NCBI GenBank assembly: GCA_019054805.1
Contig: JAHQIY010000009.1
Location: 3,038,001-3,102,000 of the forward strand
Source: Brachionus manjavacas
Lineage: Eukaryota > Rotifera > Eurotatoria > Ploima > Brachionidae
Direction: 5' to 3'
DNA length: 64,000 nucleotides
Shown: piece by piece, positions 21,572-33,300 of the stretch
Position numbering within the stretch: the stretch's first letter is position 1
Layout: every line of letters starts with the position of its first letter
Notes under the pieces: generated by a model
Seen by the model: only the letters and a program-made list of their open reading frames with translations
Databases searched by the model: none
Told to the model about the DNA's origin: nothing
Program-made: the position numbers and the translations under genes

Positions 21572-23515
21572 TTTTTACAATTAATATTTTTTTTAAATTT
21601 TTCTTTTCTCTTAAATAACTTAATTTATTGTTTAGCTTATAATTTCTATCAAAGAAAGACGTGTTTTAGGTGCTTTTTGCTCGAGGGCAATGTGCTTTTA
21701 ATAGATGTCTTATTTTGTTTTGTTAAAGCGTTGTTTGACTAATTTCGATGTTAATTATGCTTAAAAAAATGAGAACTTTGAAAAAAAAATTTCAGTCCAA
21801 GACATTTTGACTAAAAGTCGAAAGATTGGAAAATTTTTCTCTTGCCAAAATGCTGGAACATCAATTTAAAAGAGTTAATGAGTAAATACTTAAAAGCCTT
21901 TTAAAGTGGATTTTTTTTTTCTTTTTTGAAAGTTTAACTAAATGAATCCTTGCGAATTAATTACGTCAATTAAAAATTGATTTCGATTAAATTTGAACCT
22001 TTAAAAATGAAAATATTTGTTAACAATTTGCAATAACCTTTTGAAAATTAAAACCTAGATACACTCTATATAAAGCAAATAGAAATTAATCTGTAGGCTC
22101 CTGGAAATTTTTTTAATTTAATTTTTTCCAGCGAAATAAATTAAGAACAAGAGAAGTTTAAAAAAAAATTAAGAAAAAATTAGAAAAAATTGTCAATCTG
22201 TTATTGAATTATTTGTAAAAAATCATTTCGGTAACACAAGCTTTTTATGCACAATTCGTTTAAATAGATGTTTACAGTAGTGAAAAATCAGGAATATAAA
22301 ATCTTAGAAATTTAGCAAATTTAAAGGCTTTATTGACAAAAAGCTGCACAAATTTTTTTAAATAAAGCTAGCACATTTTTGAAAATATTATCTATAATTA
22401 AATTTTGAGTTGGCAATATAAAGACAAAACAAATAATATCAGAATTTATTAACTAAATAATCGCCAACATGTTTTTTATAAATCCTTAAAAAAATTTATT
22501 TTGGTGATTCTGTTTTGTTTAGATCAATACCGTGGTTGTTTTTTCTTCTAAAACAAGCAAACAATAAAAACTTCTAAACTTTCATTAAAAAATAAACACT
22601 TAAGAAAAAAAAAATTAATCCAGCTTGATTGACTATTTTGTCGATCACTTTAAGTTTATTTTTTTTATTTAAAAAGGGATGATGATTATATTGAAAAAAA
22701 AATGGATAAATTTTAATATTTTATGAGAATTTATCACATTCTATTGATTCCACGGTTCTGCCTGTGCGATCAACCAAATTGACTTTATTAAAACGATTTA
22801 ACTAAATTTAAAGTCTGATTTATTTTAAAATTTCAATATTTATTTATTTAACTAATTAGAAAAGCACTCAAAACAAACAGAAAAAAATTATTTTACTTAG
22901 ATTTTTTTTTCTAATTTAAATTAATTTAATATTAAATTTCTAAGTTTATTTTTAAATTACTTCAAAATTTTTTTTCCGATTCCATAATTCTGTTTCTACA
23001 GAAGTTTTTTTTGATGTTTTTGACGAATTTTAAGCCACGAAACGAAGTTAAATTTTAATATTAAATTTTCCATTATATTTTCGTAAATTTACTATAATTT
23101 ACTTTGATGATCTACGCAAAATTACGAAGAAATGGTAAAAATAAAAAAAAACAACTAGAAATTAAATCAAAAAACGATTGCTTTATTATTAAAGTACTTT
23201 TTTTCTTCAAAAATTGAAGTGTTTAAAATGAAACAAAAAAAAAATATTTAACTCCAATAAAAGAAAGATTTTAAGAAAGTGACTTGATAATTTAAGGGAT
23301 AAATGGACTAACGCTTCAACAGATTTTCAGATTTACTAAGGCATCAAAAAAAAAATATTTTGGAATCTTAAAAACGCACTAAAATTAATCTTTTTTTTTA
23401 AATTTAAATTTGTTTTAGAAGCGCATTAGAAAAAACAGCGCGTCTTCCTTAAGAACGCATCAAAAATTTAAGCTAAAAAATCCTTGGTCATCAGAGTTAA
23501 ATTTCTCGAAACATT
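21572..23515. other. Intergenic, AT-rich
   Basis: About 2 kb upstream of the TPR gene. The plus-strand frame 21509-21742 is low-complexity and not convincing. No repeats with clear ends. Confidence 0.4.
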
Positions 23516-23519
23516 CACT

Positions 23520-24082
23520 CGAGGAGAGTAGTCAAGAGAAAGACCTTGGCGCGGCGTGTTTATTTCAAATGATCTAGACTGGAAGAAGCAATTTTAACAG
23601 CGGCTGCAGAGACAAATAGCGTTTTGGTCAAATCAAGAGTTATTTTTCATATTTGGACAGAGAGACGATATGCACTTTACAAAGGGCTGGTTCGCCCTCA
23701 TCTTGAATATGCAGTCAGTTTTTGGTCGCCGTCGTTTATAACGGACATAAATATTTCTGAGAGGGTTCAGAGGAGAGCAACCAAATTGCTTAAATCAGTT
23801 AAAGAGAAAACTTATGAAGAAAGACTTCGAGATTTAGATCTGATAAGCTTAGAGGAACGCCGATTAAGAGGTTACTTGATCCAAATGTATAAGATTGTGC
23901 ACAAGGTTGAGAATATAGAATTGGTAAATGATGTAAATTATGCTAAAAGTTTATCTCTAAATTTAAGAAGATCAAATGATAAAAAGTTGATAAGAGAAAT
24001 AAACAAAAAAGGACGGTATCGCTACAATTTCTTAGCGTTCAGAGTTGTCGAGAGTAAGCACAGGTTGTCATCAAAGATGTAA
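23520..24082 (+). pseudogene. LINE RT C-terminal fragment
   Basis: After a frameshifted beginning (an EKDLG block, then NDLDWK in another frame) the frame 23624-24082 reads LYKGLVRPHLEYAVSFWSPS, RVQRRATKLLKSVKEKTYEE, RLRGYLIQMYKIVHKVE and ends SKHRLSSKM. This is the thumb and C-terminal domain after the RT catalytic box in jockey/CR1-type LINEs. Strongly 5'-truncated, and the frame begins mid-domain. Different subfamily from the copies at 9.9 and 29.2 kb. Confidence 0.8.
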
Positions 24083-25120
24083 GTAATAAATTTTAATTAA
24101 GTCATTCATCGATTATTTGTTAAGCATACTCAATTTCTGTTAAGATTCGTTAAAATCAGAGTTATTCAAAAATCTTAAGCCAAGCTAAAGTCACTAATAA
24201 ATAAGCCAAGCGAAAGACTTTAAATTTTTTTCAAGTTAATCTTATTTTAATTTGCAGTAGCAATTCTAGAAATTTTATTTACTTTTCCCTTCCTGTCGAT
24301 CAAAAATTCACAATTATTTAAGTCAAGTTAAAAAGTGATTAAGACTTAAACGTGTGCCTTAAAAACAAGCCTGGCCAAAATATTAAGATTATCATCATTA
24401 AAAAAAATAACCATCTTTTTTTCTGACAAACTGGACTTTGCTCAATTAATTAATTAAATAATTAATAATTTTTTTTAACATTAACTTAAATTAATATTGA
24501 TATAGAATCCGGAAAAATGAGTTATGGACCTAATGATGCATCCGAATCGAATACTTGGACTATTGAAGTCAACGACAAGCTCTCGTCTAGTTGAGACAAA
24601 TTCAATAACTCAAGTTAACCGTGGTCAAAAAAGCAAAATCACACGACTAGCGATGCCGGCTTTAATAAGTAGTACAATACGGCAAAGAGAACTTTAAAAT
24701 TATTGTTAAATGATGAGAAACTATAAATTACAATTTTTTAACAGTTTATGTTAATAATATTAGTTAAAATTTTTTTTTCTTAATTTATATGAAAATTGTA
24801 TGCTTAATTTAAAAAGTATAATTAAATTAATTTTTTGTTTTTTATGATAAAATTTTTTAAAATTTAATTTTGAATTTTTTTAACAGGCCTGAGTATTTTG
24901 TTATTTTTTTCCTAATTGTTTTATAAATTAAATTAAGAAAAAAAATTAACAATTGATAAATTGCTTTTAAATTTATTTTAATTCGAAAAAAAATTTATTG
25001 AAATAAATGAAAAACCGATGAAATTTATATTTTTCATCGATGTTACATAATAAAACCGCTCACTCCCCATCGATGATAACTCGATGAAATTTTTTTTTTC
25101 ATTGATGAAACATCAGATTT
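24083..25120. other. Intergenic with dispersed repeat
   Basis: 24500-24690 is less AT-rich but has no recognisable product. 24770-25130 is a dispersed repeat: a diverged direct copy is at about 62250-62555, both ending with a cattgatg...attttaattgact block. Confidence 0.45.
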
Positions 25121-25500
25121 TAATTGACTGGGTACTGTACTACAAATAAAAGAACATTTACTCGCAGAAAGAAAAATGGTGTTGTTGATTTTTCAAGTAT
25201 TTTATTGATAAGCGGTTCTGTTTTAGGAGAACCGCTTCCTCATTCTGAATATATTAGGCTTAGTAAAAATACGCTGAATCAGAATTTATTTCATGAAAAA
25301 ATGCTTTGAATGTAAGTTTGTTAATGATAATGAATATTTATTGAATTCATATTTATATACTTTTAGTTGCAAATATTATCTGAAGTACAAGGTGTGTCCT
25401 CATTTACTTTCACTGAACAGCTTGAAAAACAAATCAGAATTTGTTAATAAGCCTAAACGTGGTAATCCCATAAAAAGCTGAAAATGCTTTGATTAAGTTA
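25121..25500 (+). pseudogene. SWIM zinc-finger transposase fragment (MULE-type)
   Basis: Two overlapping frames (25124-25309, 25293-25481). The second contains FSCKYYLKYKVCPHLLSL, fitting the CxC...CxH SWIM finger pattern, then a basic KPKRGNPIKS tail like that following SWIM fingers of rotifer MULE transposases. The catalytic core is absent. Confidence 0.5.
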
Positions 25501-25529
25501 TAATTCTTATATTTAGTAAATAATTTATA

Positions 25530-25806
25530 TTGATGCGTTAGTCAAAAAATGCGGTCTTTTGTATGCTGGGTGAAACCTATGGAACACTGCAACTCTCTCT
25601 CGCAAGCAGGACCAGCTGGTAATATTAGGGGACACAGGAGAAGACTTTCTGGCCAAGTCACGACCAAATGTCAGCAGCGAGCAAACTTCTTCACCAACAG
25701 GGTCATCAACGAGTGGAACGCTTTGCCCCCGCCAGTTACTGAATCGACCTCGGTTAACCAATTCAAGAACCACTATGATGCCTATAAGTCGGCCTGTACT
25801 TCATAA
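25530..25806 (+). pseudogene. LINE RT C-terminal end
   Basis: Frame 25549-25806 ends with a typical LINE C-terminus: CQQRANFFTNRVINEWNALP then PPVTESTSVNQFKNHYDAYK. GC is higher than around it. The 3' UTR follows to about 25900. Only the last ~85 residues remain. Confidence 0.75.
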
Positions 25807-27125
25807 CTGGTTAACGTCTAACCTTTCTTTATATACATTCTTGTAACTATATATTAGAAATTTCCTATCTTTATTTTAAATTTGTAACTTTAATTTCTGT
25901 AAAAATTTTTCTATTATCTTTCTCTTTAATGTTCTTTATTATCTTATGTAATTTCTGTAATTTTTTCTCAATCAAAAACAAAAAAAAGGGTTGTTACCAA
26001 AAAAAAATTGAAAATCTCCACCGCTGTTGGACTGCTCATGCTAACTCCTAGTTCGGTTTGAGTCGGTTTGATTCGGTTTGGTTCAAAGAAAAAAGAAGAG
26101 AGAAAAAAGAAAGAAAGGAAAAAGAAAAAAGAAAGAAAGGAAAAAAAAAAAAACACAATGAATAATAATTATCAAAATTAAAAAATTAACATTTCAAAAT
26201 AAAGATCCATTATTATATAATTGCCTAGGCACAAATTAGCACTACTATGGTATTGACTCTCTATACATCAACATACTCTGCTGCTACTTCTACCATCAGG
26301 CTAAACTATAATATTTTTTACTTAAAATCGATGATGAAGGTAATAATTTAAAATAATTCAATTGAAAAGTAAAGAAAATGGGTGATATTTTCTTTAGAAG
26401 AATATTATGAAGTGTTTGTTTTAACAAAATTTCAACCAAATTGGTTTAAAATTTATGGCAGAGTCATTCGTGATACACTTAAGGTAATTGCTAAATATTA
26501 CTTGTTGAATTCCACTTTAGTTAAAGAAAGACTTGATTTATATTCACAAAATTTTCATTTTTTTAAAAACAAAAAAAAAGCTAGGCCATTGACTTGACTT
26601 TACTTAAAAATCAAACTGCATTTTATTGACAATCAACTTATTGAACTCCTAAGAATGTGGTTCATTCAATGTAAAGAGAAAAGATTATTCAAAAAAATTT
26701 TAAAGTTTTTTTTAAAATTTAAAAATTAAGGATTTTATCTAATTTCAAATTTAGTATTATTAGATTTCCATTATTTAAGTGATTTTTTAAATGAGTCCAA
26801 AGCAGTCAGCTTATTGTCTAATGAAAATCTATAAACCACTAAATATTTTTTGGGCATAGCAACTCAAAATTCGTGAAGTGGTAATATTAGATGAGAACTT
26901 GAATAAATTGAAACTGATTAGAATTTATCTCCCGAATGCAATACAAGTTTTGTGGATTTTCGATCTCATTAAATACTTTAAAGTCAATTGATAGCAAGTA
27001 AAATTTGGATCCAATATTTTTTTGCAAAAAATTAAGGAAATTTAAAACCTAAAAATCGAAGTTTTTTTTAAAAGAGTGAAAAATTTTTAAACCCTAAAAG
27101 TTGACTCTAAAATAGAGTTTTGTAC
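25807..27125. other. Intergenic with tandem and polypurine tracts
   Basis: 26052-26081 contains about three ~10-bp units of tcggtttga(g/t). 26083-26153 is an uninterrupted A/G tract with two near copies of aagaaagaaaggaaaaa. The 71-residue frame 26382-26597 has no recognised domain. Confidence 0.5.
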
Positions 27126-27645
27126 GGCATTGTGAAATTTCATACAAACCTTCCCAAAATTCCAAAAATAAAATTCTTTTTAATTAATTTAAATTGACAA
27201 AATTGAGCTTTTTTAAATTCGATGATGAAACAACATTGAACAAAATATGTTTCACTAAATTCAACAAAAAAAGATTAATTTTTATTAACAGGAAATATTA
27301 ATGATAAAACAAAATATAAATATTTAGGAATTTATTTATTTCTTGTCTCTGTGATCTATTCAAATCAGAATTTTTTTTTTGCATTTTGTAAATTTATTTA
27401 ATTTAAATATTAAAATTCTGTCATCGTTACAATTGTAAAAATCTTATTTTTCATTTCTAAGTTAACCTGTTAACCAATTTAATGGGATACTTTTTATTTA
27501 AATTTTTTCTTAAATTGAACTGTTAAATGAAACATGGTTTGTTTCAACTTTTAAAAATTACACAAAAATCTGTGGTTCAAAAGCCATATTTTTATTTAGA
27601 ATTTAAATTTTTTTTTGGAATTTTTGTATGAAAATTCACAATGCC
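27126..27645. mobile_element. MULE-like MITE (~520 bp)
   Basis: Left end GGCATTGTGAAATTTCATAC; right end reverse-complemented GGCATTGTGAATTTTCATAC. The flanking 9-mers gttttgtac (27117-27125) and gttttgtgt (27646-27654) match at 7 of 9 positions, consistent with an aged 9-bp target duplication. A diverged one-ended relative lies at 55650-55800 in the same orientation. Confidence 0.6.
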
Positions 27646-28730
27646 GTTTTGTGTAAGTCTGAATATACACTAGATTTTGCATGAAAAATTTAAATTTCAT
27701 TATCTGCTTTTTCCAAGGTCAGAAAGTTTAAATTCCCAAAATTTTAAATTTATTTCAAGATTAATAACTAAAAATTAAAAAAACATGCTGTAAAGCCTAA
27801 CCATCTTAATGAAAACAAAGGTCTTATGTTACAAAATAAAGGTCCTACTTTAATACATTGATATTTTTAGTTTCTTTAAGAGCCATGGACTGAAAATTAC
27901 CTTTTTTATGTTAAATTTTAATTCCTTTCCTAAACTTTTTTAAAAGATCGAGCCAGATTCGTGAGCCTCATTTAAAAATCTACAGACTGGTGAATTTTTT
28001 CGATTCAGAAGTCAATAAATTTTGTTGGAAAAATAAATTGAGTTTTTTATTTTAAATAAAATTCATTTGAATAAACAAAAATAAATATTATTTATTTTGT
28101 AGCTTAAAATCTTAGCTTTCAAAAGATGGGTTGGCTATTACAATTTATTTTTCCCATCGTTTATTTTAAATCATGAAAGATTCAAATTTTTTTTTAGATA
28201 TTAAAGTTTCTGACTTTGGCAACAGCAGATAATTAAATTTAAAAATCCAGTATATCTTGAAGCGTGTAATTTGGCTAGTATATTGATTAATCTATTTCAA
28301 AATAAACCCCAAATTTATAAAACGTAAAAAGTCTCACCATGTTTTACGCATAACTTTCTTTAAGAATTATTGTTTTAAAAATTTTTGATTATTACATGTA
28401 TTTTTCAACTTATTGATTATATGCAATACTAAAATCTTTCAAAAATATATTTGATTTATGTAAAACGACACAAAAGGACAATATTTTTTATTCTTAATAA
28501 GTAAAGGACATAAAAGGACACCAAAGGGCATTCATGATCATTGTCAATCCATGATTGATTTCGGTATTGTACCATGATGTGTCTTTTAAAAAATTTGAGT
28601 GTGTTATCCCCTTATCTTTAAAAAATATATTTTGTTCAGTATCATTTGGTTTTAGACTAGACTAAAATGCTGAATTTTGAATTACTTCTTTTCTTTAATT
28701 TTTTAATGTGTTTCTTAACTGACTAATTCG
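27646..28730. other. Intergenic
   Basis: AT-rich. A segment rich in aaaggacac motifs (28478-28535) has a loose counterpart at 59885-59950. Nothing else recognised. Confidence 0.35.
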
Positions 28731-28733
28731 AAT

Positions 28734-29872
28734 TTGGAAAAGACAGGACTCATAGATGAACTCACTCGGAAGATTGAACGACTTGAGGCGAATGAGAATG
28801 ACAGAGTTATCGAAGAACGCATGGAGGTGAACGATATTAGTGAGCTGAATAAGTCGAACAGTTCTAGTTTGTCTTACTCAGCTATAACTAGCAAAAACTT
28901 TGATTTACAGGTACTTATGCTGACAAAACTTCAGGTTGAGCTCGAAAAACGCGCAAAAAGCGGCCGAGAATGAAAAGATTGCGCGACTCATTCGAACTCT
29001 CGGAATCGAACCATCTAAAATCAAGAGGAAAGCTCGTCTTCGAAAGAAGAATGTGGCGCCTGACCCCTCTAGACCTAGTCAGCTACTCGTTGAGTTTGAA
29101 GATTGTCAGACTGCAAACTCTGCCATCACTAACGCCAAAAAACTTGTCAATGTAAGCGAGTTTAAGAAAGTGTATCTTAATAAAGACCGGACGGATTCTT
29201 ACCTCAAACATGAAATGGCATGAACAAGCTACTAGTTTAGCTAGCCAAGCAAGTCAGGTGCTTGGTATTCTAAAGAAGTCCTTTAGAACAAGAAACCAAT
29301 CGGTGTGGAAGAAGCTAATCACTACGTATGTAAGACCACATGTCGAATTCGCAATTTCAGTCTGGAATCCATACCAACACGGGGATATCAACGTGGTCGA
29401 ACGCGTAATGCGAACGGCGACAAAGGTTCCTGGTCGTTTTCGAGACCCTTACTATGTTGAACGTTGCAAAAAGCTGCGTTTGACCAATCTAAAGGCGAGG
29501 CGATTGAGGGGCGATTTGATACAGCAGTTTAAAATTGCAAAAGGAATAGAGCATGTTGAATTTGCCGCACCGACTTCCATTTCTGCGCCAAGAGGCAATA
29601 GGAGGGCGAGATTGAGACGAGAATTGGTGAAGAACTGTAATCAACGACATAACTTTTTCTGCAACCGAATTGTCAATGACTGGAACGATCTTAACGACTC
29701 CATCATCATCGCCAAAAGTACCAACGACTTCAAAAGCAAGCTTGACAAAACAGCAACTTAATTACGGCAAGTGGCTACCACACAGGGTGTCGTCACCCAT
29801 TGCGTTATGCATCATTCTGCATGCAAATCGCGACTTGTAGCCTACCCCTTACTACTACTACTACTTAAATAT
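28734..29872 (+). mobile_element. Internally deleted LINE: ORF1 joined to RT C-terminus, with 3' UTR and (CTA)n tail
   Basis: 28734-29223 is an ORF1-like protein with one frameshift near 28960: an N-terminal coiled coil (ELTRKIERLEANENDRVIEE), then IARLIRTLGIEPSKIK and an RNA-binding-like core PSQLLVEFEDCQTANSAITN. At SYLKHEMA the sequence jumps directly into the RT C-terminus (LKWHEQATSL, TTYVRPHVEFAISVWNPY, FFCNRIVNDWNDLN), so endonuclease and RT catalytic domains are deleted; the shared cctcaaacatgaaatggcat sequence marks the junction. The 3' UTR (29762-29850) is GC-richer and ends in ttactactactactact. This copy shows the family's termini well, and helps identify solo 3' ends elsewhere (3893-3960). 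Confidence 0.8.
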
Positions 29873-30379
29873 AACTTAAAGTAATTAACTTACTGATTAT
29901 AACTATTTTGATGTAATTTAAAAATATTTAAATATTGAAATTTAAAACGCCTTCATTAACAAATGTGTTTTCATTCAGAAAATTGATCTCGTTCCATTGT
30001 TGCTACCATAACTCTTCTGGTAAATAACTTCGTCGAATTGGTAGAACCAATAATAGAAAAAAAATCTTTTTTAAATTTACAGATCATAATTTTTTTAATT
30101 TAAAATTTTTACATATTAAGTTCAAAATAGTTATATCAAACAATTCTAATTATTTGAATTTTTTTCCATCGCTGATACATTTTATTTTTAAATTTGCGTT
30201 TAAAAAACTTTCAAGGAAAAATTCAAAACAAAAAAAGTAAAAGTTACATTTTTTATTTTTTAAATTAAAAAATTCTAATTATAAACCTTTGAACATTTTT
30301 AGCTGTGATTTCAAGTGTTCAATTTCATTTTCTAATTTAACAAACTTAAAATAAAAAATGAATAAGAAAATTTTTAATT
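29873..30379. other. Intergenic, 3' of ValRS
   Basis: AT-rich spacer downstream of the ValRS stop codon. No gene. Confidence 0.4.
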
Positions 30380-33300
30380 TTATTCTTTTACTTCATTTCT
30401 TAATCGGACTTCTTCGATTTGTTTGTTTATTTTTTTCATTTTGCTTCTTAAATGTTCAATTTGTTGATATTTTTTGTCCATTTTTTTTTCAAATTGCTTC
30501 ACAGTTTGTTCCAAATCAAGTTCATTCTACAGATAAAAAATCAAAATGATCAAAAATTTTCAAGCTTTGTTTTACCTTGAATCTAATAACAATATCACAT
30601 GAGTCGGTAACTTTTAGTTTAAAACGATATCTAAAATCCAAATCAGAGCTCGAATCGAACTCTAAGCTGTCCAGTTTTGCCAAATGAATAATCTCTTGGG
30701 ACAAATTTTTGAGCTTATCTGCTCGAATGCTTTTGATCAAAACACATGGTCTTTCTTTGGTAGGAATAGATTTTTTAATGCCCAAACAACTATTAACAAC
30801 AGCTCGAATTATTTTGACAGTCTCTTTGGCTTCAATCGGATCAAAATTGTTAAGATCGATGATATCTCCACTTGATGGATATTTTACATCCAAAATTGAT
30901 TCAAAATTTTCTCCTAAATTATTTCTTTGCCATAATTCCTCGGTTATGCTCGGAACAAAAGGGTGATACAAGAGCAGAGTGTGATTATTGCACTGCCTCA
31001 AAATGTTCCATATATTTTGCTTTAAGGTCAAGTCAGTGTTTGATTTTAAAATTGGCTTTGTTGACTCAAGATAAAAATCACAAAAGTCCCCATAATAAAA
31101 TTCTCTTAATTTTTTCAAAATCAAGTGAAAATTGAACTCAGAATCGAATTTTTCATCAACAAATTTAATGGTTTCTTTAAGTTGGCTGATGATCCATGCG
31201 TCTAATGAACGAAATTCATTCGATTCAATTACCTAAATTATTTTTATTTTTTATTTTTTAGAAAAAAACAAAATTTTTCCAACTTGGTTTAGAGTAAGTT
31301 TTTTGAGAAACTTTTGCTCCGCTGGATCGATGCAAATTTGGGAAAAGCGCACCGATTGCCAAATTTTGTTGCAATATTTTTTAGCATCCTGGAACAAATT
31401 GATATCAATATTGATATTATCATCTAAATAAAATTAATTTTTTTCTTTTTAATTTTATTAAAATACTTCTAAAATCTTGAACTAAAAGTGCCAATCTTGT
31501 CGCATCGGAACCTACGGCTTCTATACCACTGGGATATAATTTTTCCTGATTTTTAGAACTGATTATTTTTTCCCGATTGTCCAAATTACTTTTAAGAATT
31601 CTGTTTTTCAATTCTTCCAAACTAACTCCATCTATTAAGTCACTCGGATCGATTACATTTCCTATAGACTTGCTCATTTTTCTGCCCTGTGAGTCTCTTA
31701 TGAGACCGTGAAAAAGAATTTGTGAATAAGGTATTTGTCCCGTAAGGGCATGGCACATTCCAACCATTCGGTACGCCCAGAAATACATGATGTCGAATCC
31801 GGTTTCCAGTAAATTGGTTGGGTACAATTTTTCAAAAGAAAGTTTGTCAGGTAAGCTTTTAGGCCAGCCGAGAGCTGCCAAAGGAAGAAGAGTAGACGTG
31901 AACCAAGTGTCAAAAACGTCTTCGTCTAGAAAAATTTTTTAATAAAATATTAACCTTTATCTATTAAAATTTGAAATTCTAAATAATTTTAACTATTCTA
32001 TTTTTGATTAATTTAAAAACAAAAAAATGGATTGAAGAAATTTCACAAAATAGAAAAATTCTGAACTCTTATGACTTTTTGATTTTTTAATTTTTGTTTC
32101 GTATTTGAAATTATCTTGCACTTTTTTGAAATTAAATTTTTTTTCAAAATGAAATTTTTAGTAATTTTAAATTTCTGCAGAAATAACATTTAATAATAAT
32201 TCAATCGGTTTATTTCAAAAATTTATAAATGATACCATTTATTTTTAAATACAGACTTGCGCAAAATTCAGAAAAAAGTCATTTTAAAGTCATTTTGAAT
32301 TTTTTTTTCCGGAGTATTAATTTACTTTTGGGCTCCTTCCAAGACAATTTGTCATTAATTTAATTAAATGATGCGTTAATTGGTATCCTGAAACCTTGAA
32401 AATTGAAAATTGAGCAAAATACAAAGAGGGGAAAAAATAAAAATATGTTCTGTTTATCTTTCCTTAAAAATGTGTATTTTTTAGTTACTTAACAAAGCAT
32501 TTTTAATAAGTTTTATAAAAGCAATTTTGCTTCTTTTTTGAATATTTTATCTACAAAAAATTTTTTTTGTTATCATATAAAAATTAAACTAGCTACTAAA
32601 AAAAAATGAAATTGCTTAATAAATGTATTTTATTAAATTAAAGGTGTGTAATACAAACCGTTTTTTTTTTTTTAAAATGATATTTATTCTGTTTTTGAAA
32701 ATTTTTAAAAGCTTAAATTTAGTTTGAAATAAAGTATGAAGTGTCATTACAAAAAGAGAACTAGTTTTGAATAGATAATACCATTTACTTTTGTATAGGG
32801 TCAACCGGATAATGTTATCAAAGCTATTCATAAAATTTGATAATAAATCTTTATAACTACAAAGAGTAATCAGAAAATATTCATTGTTTTCAAAGAAAAA
32901 AAATTGCTCTTATTTTTTTAATTAATTTTGTGAAATTCAGTACAAAATGAAACAAAAAAAATGTAAAAAATTGAATTACTTTTTTTTTAAAGATTTAAAC
33001 TTAGTTCTGTAAATGCAACATAGTGCAACTTTCAAAGTTGCATCAAATATCAAGGTCTGCTAAATTTGCAAAGTTTAGCAGAAATAATCCACAGTTGATG
33101 CAACTTTGAATGTTGCACTATGTAGATTTAATTTTGAATTTTTAAAAAAAAAGTTATTCAATTTTTTTATACTTTGTTCTGTTCTTTTGTACTGAAATTC
33201 CAAAACCTGTAGATCTACGGTTTTGTTAATTTCAAATACAATTGAACAAAAATTATTTATTTTTTGATTAATTAAAATTAAATATAATTAAATATTTAAA

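Noticed and set aside
20606-21742. Plus-strand frames opposite the TPR gene
   Set aside because: Shadows of the minus-strand TPR frame, or low-complexity.
26083-26153. Possible CRISPR-like or regulatory repeat in the polypurine tract
   Set aside because: Simple A/G microsatellite without spacers of constant length; eukaryotic context.
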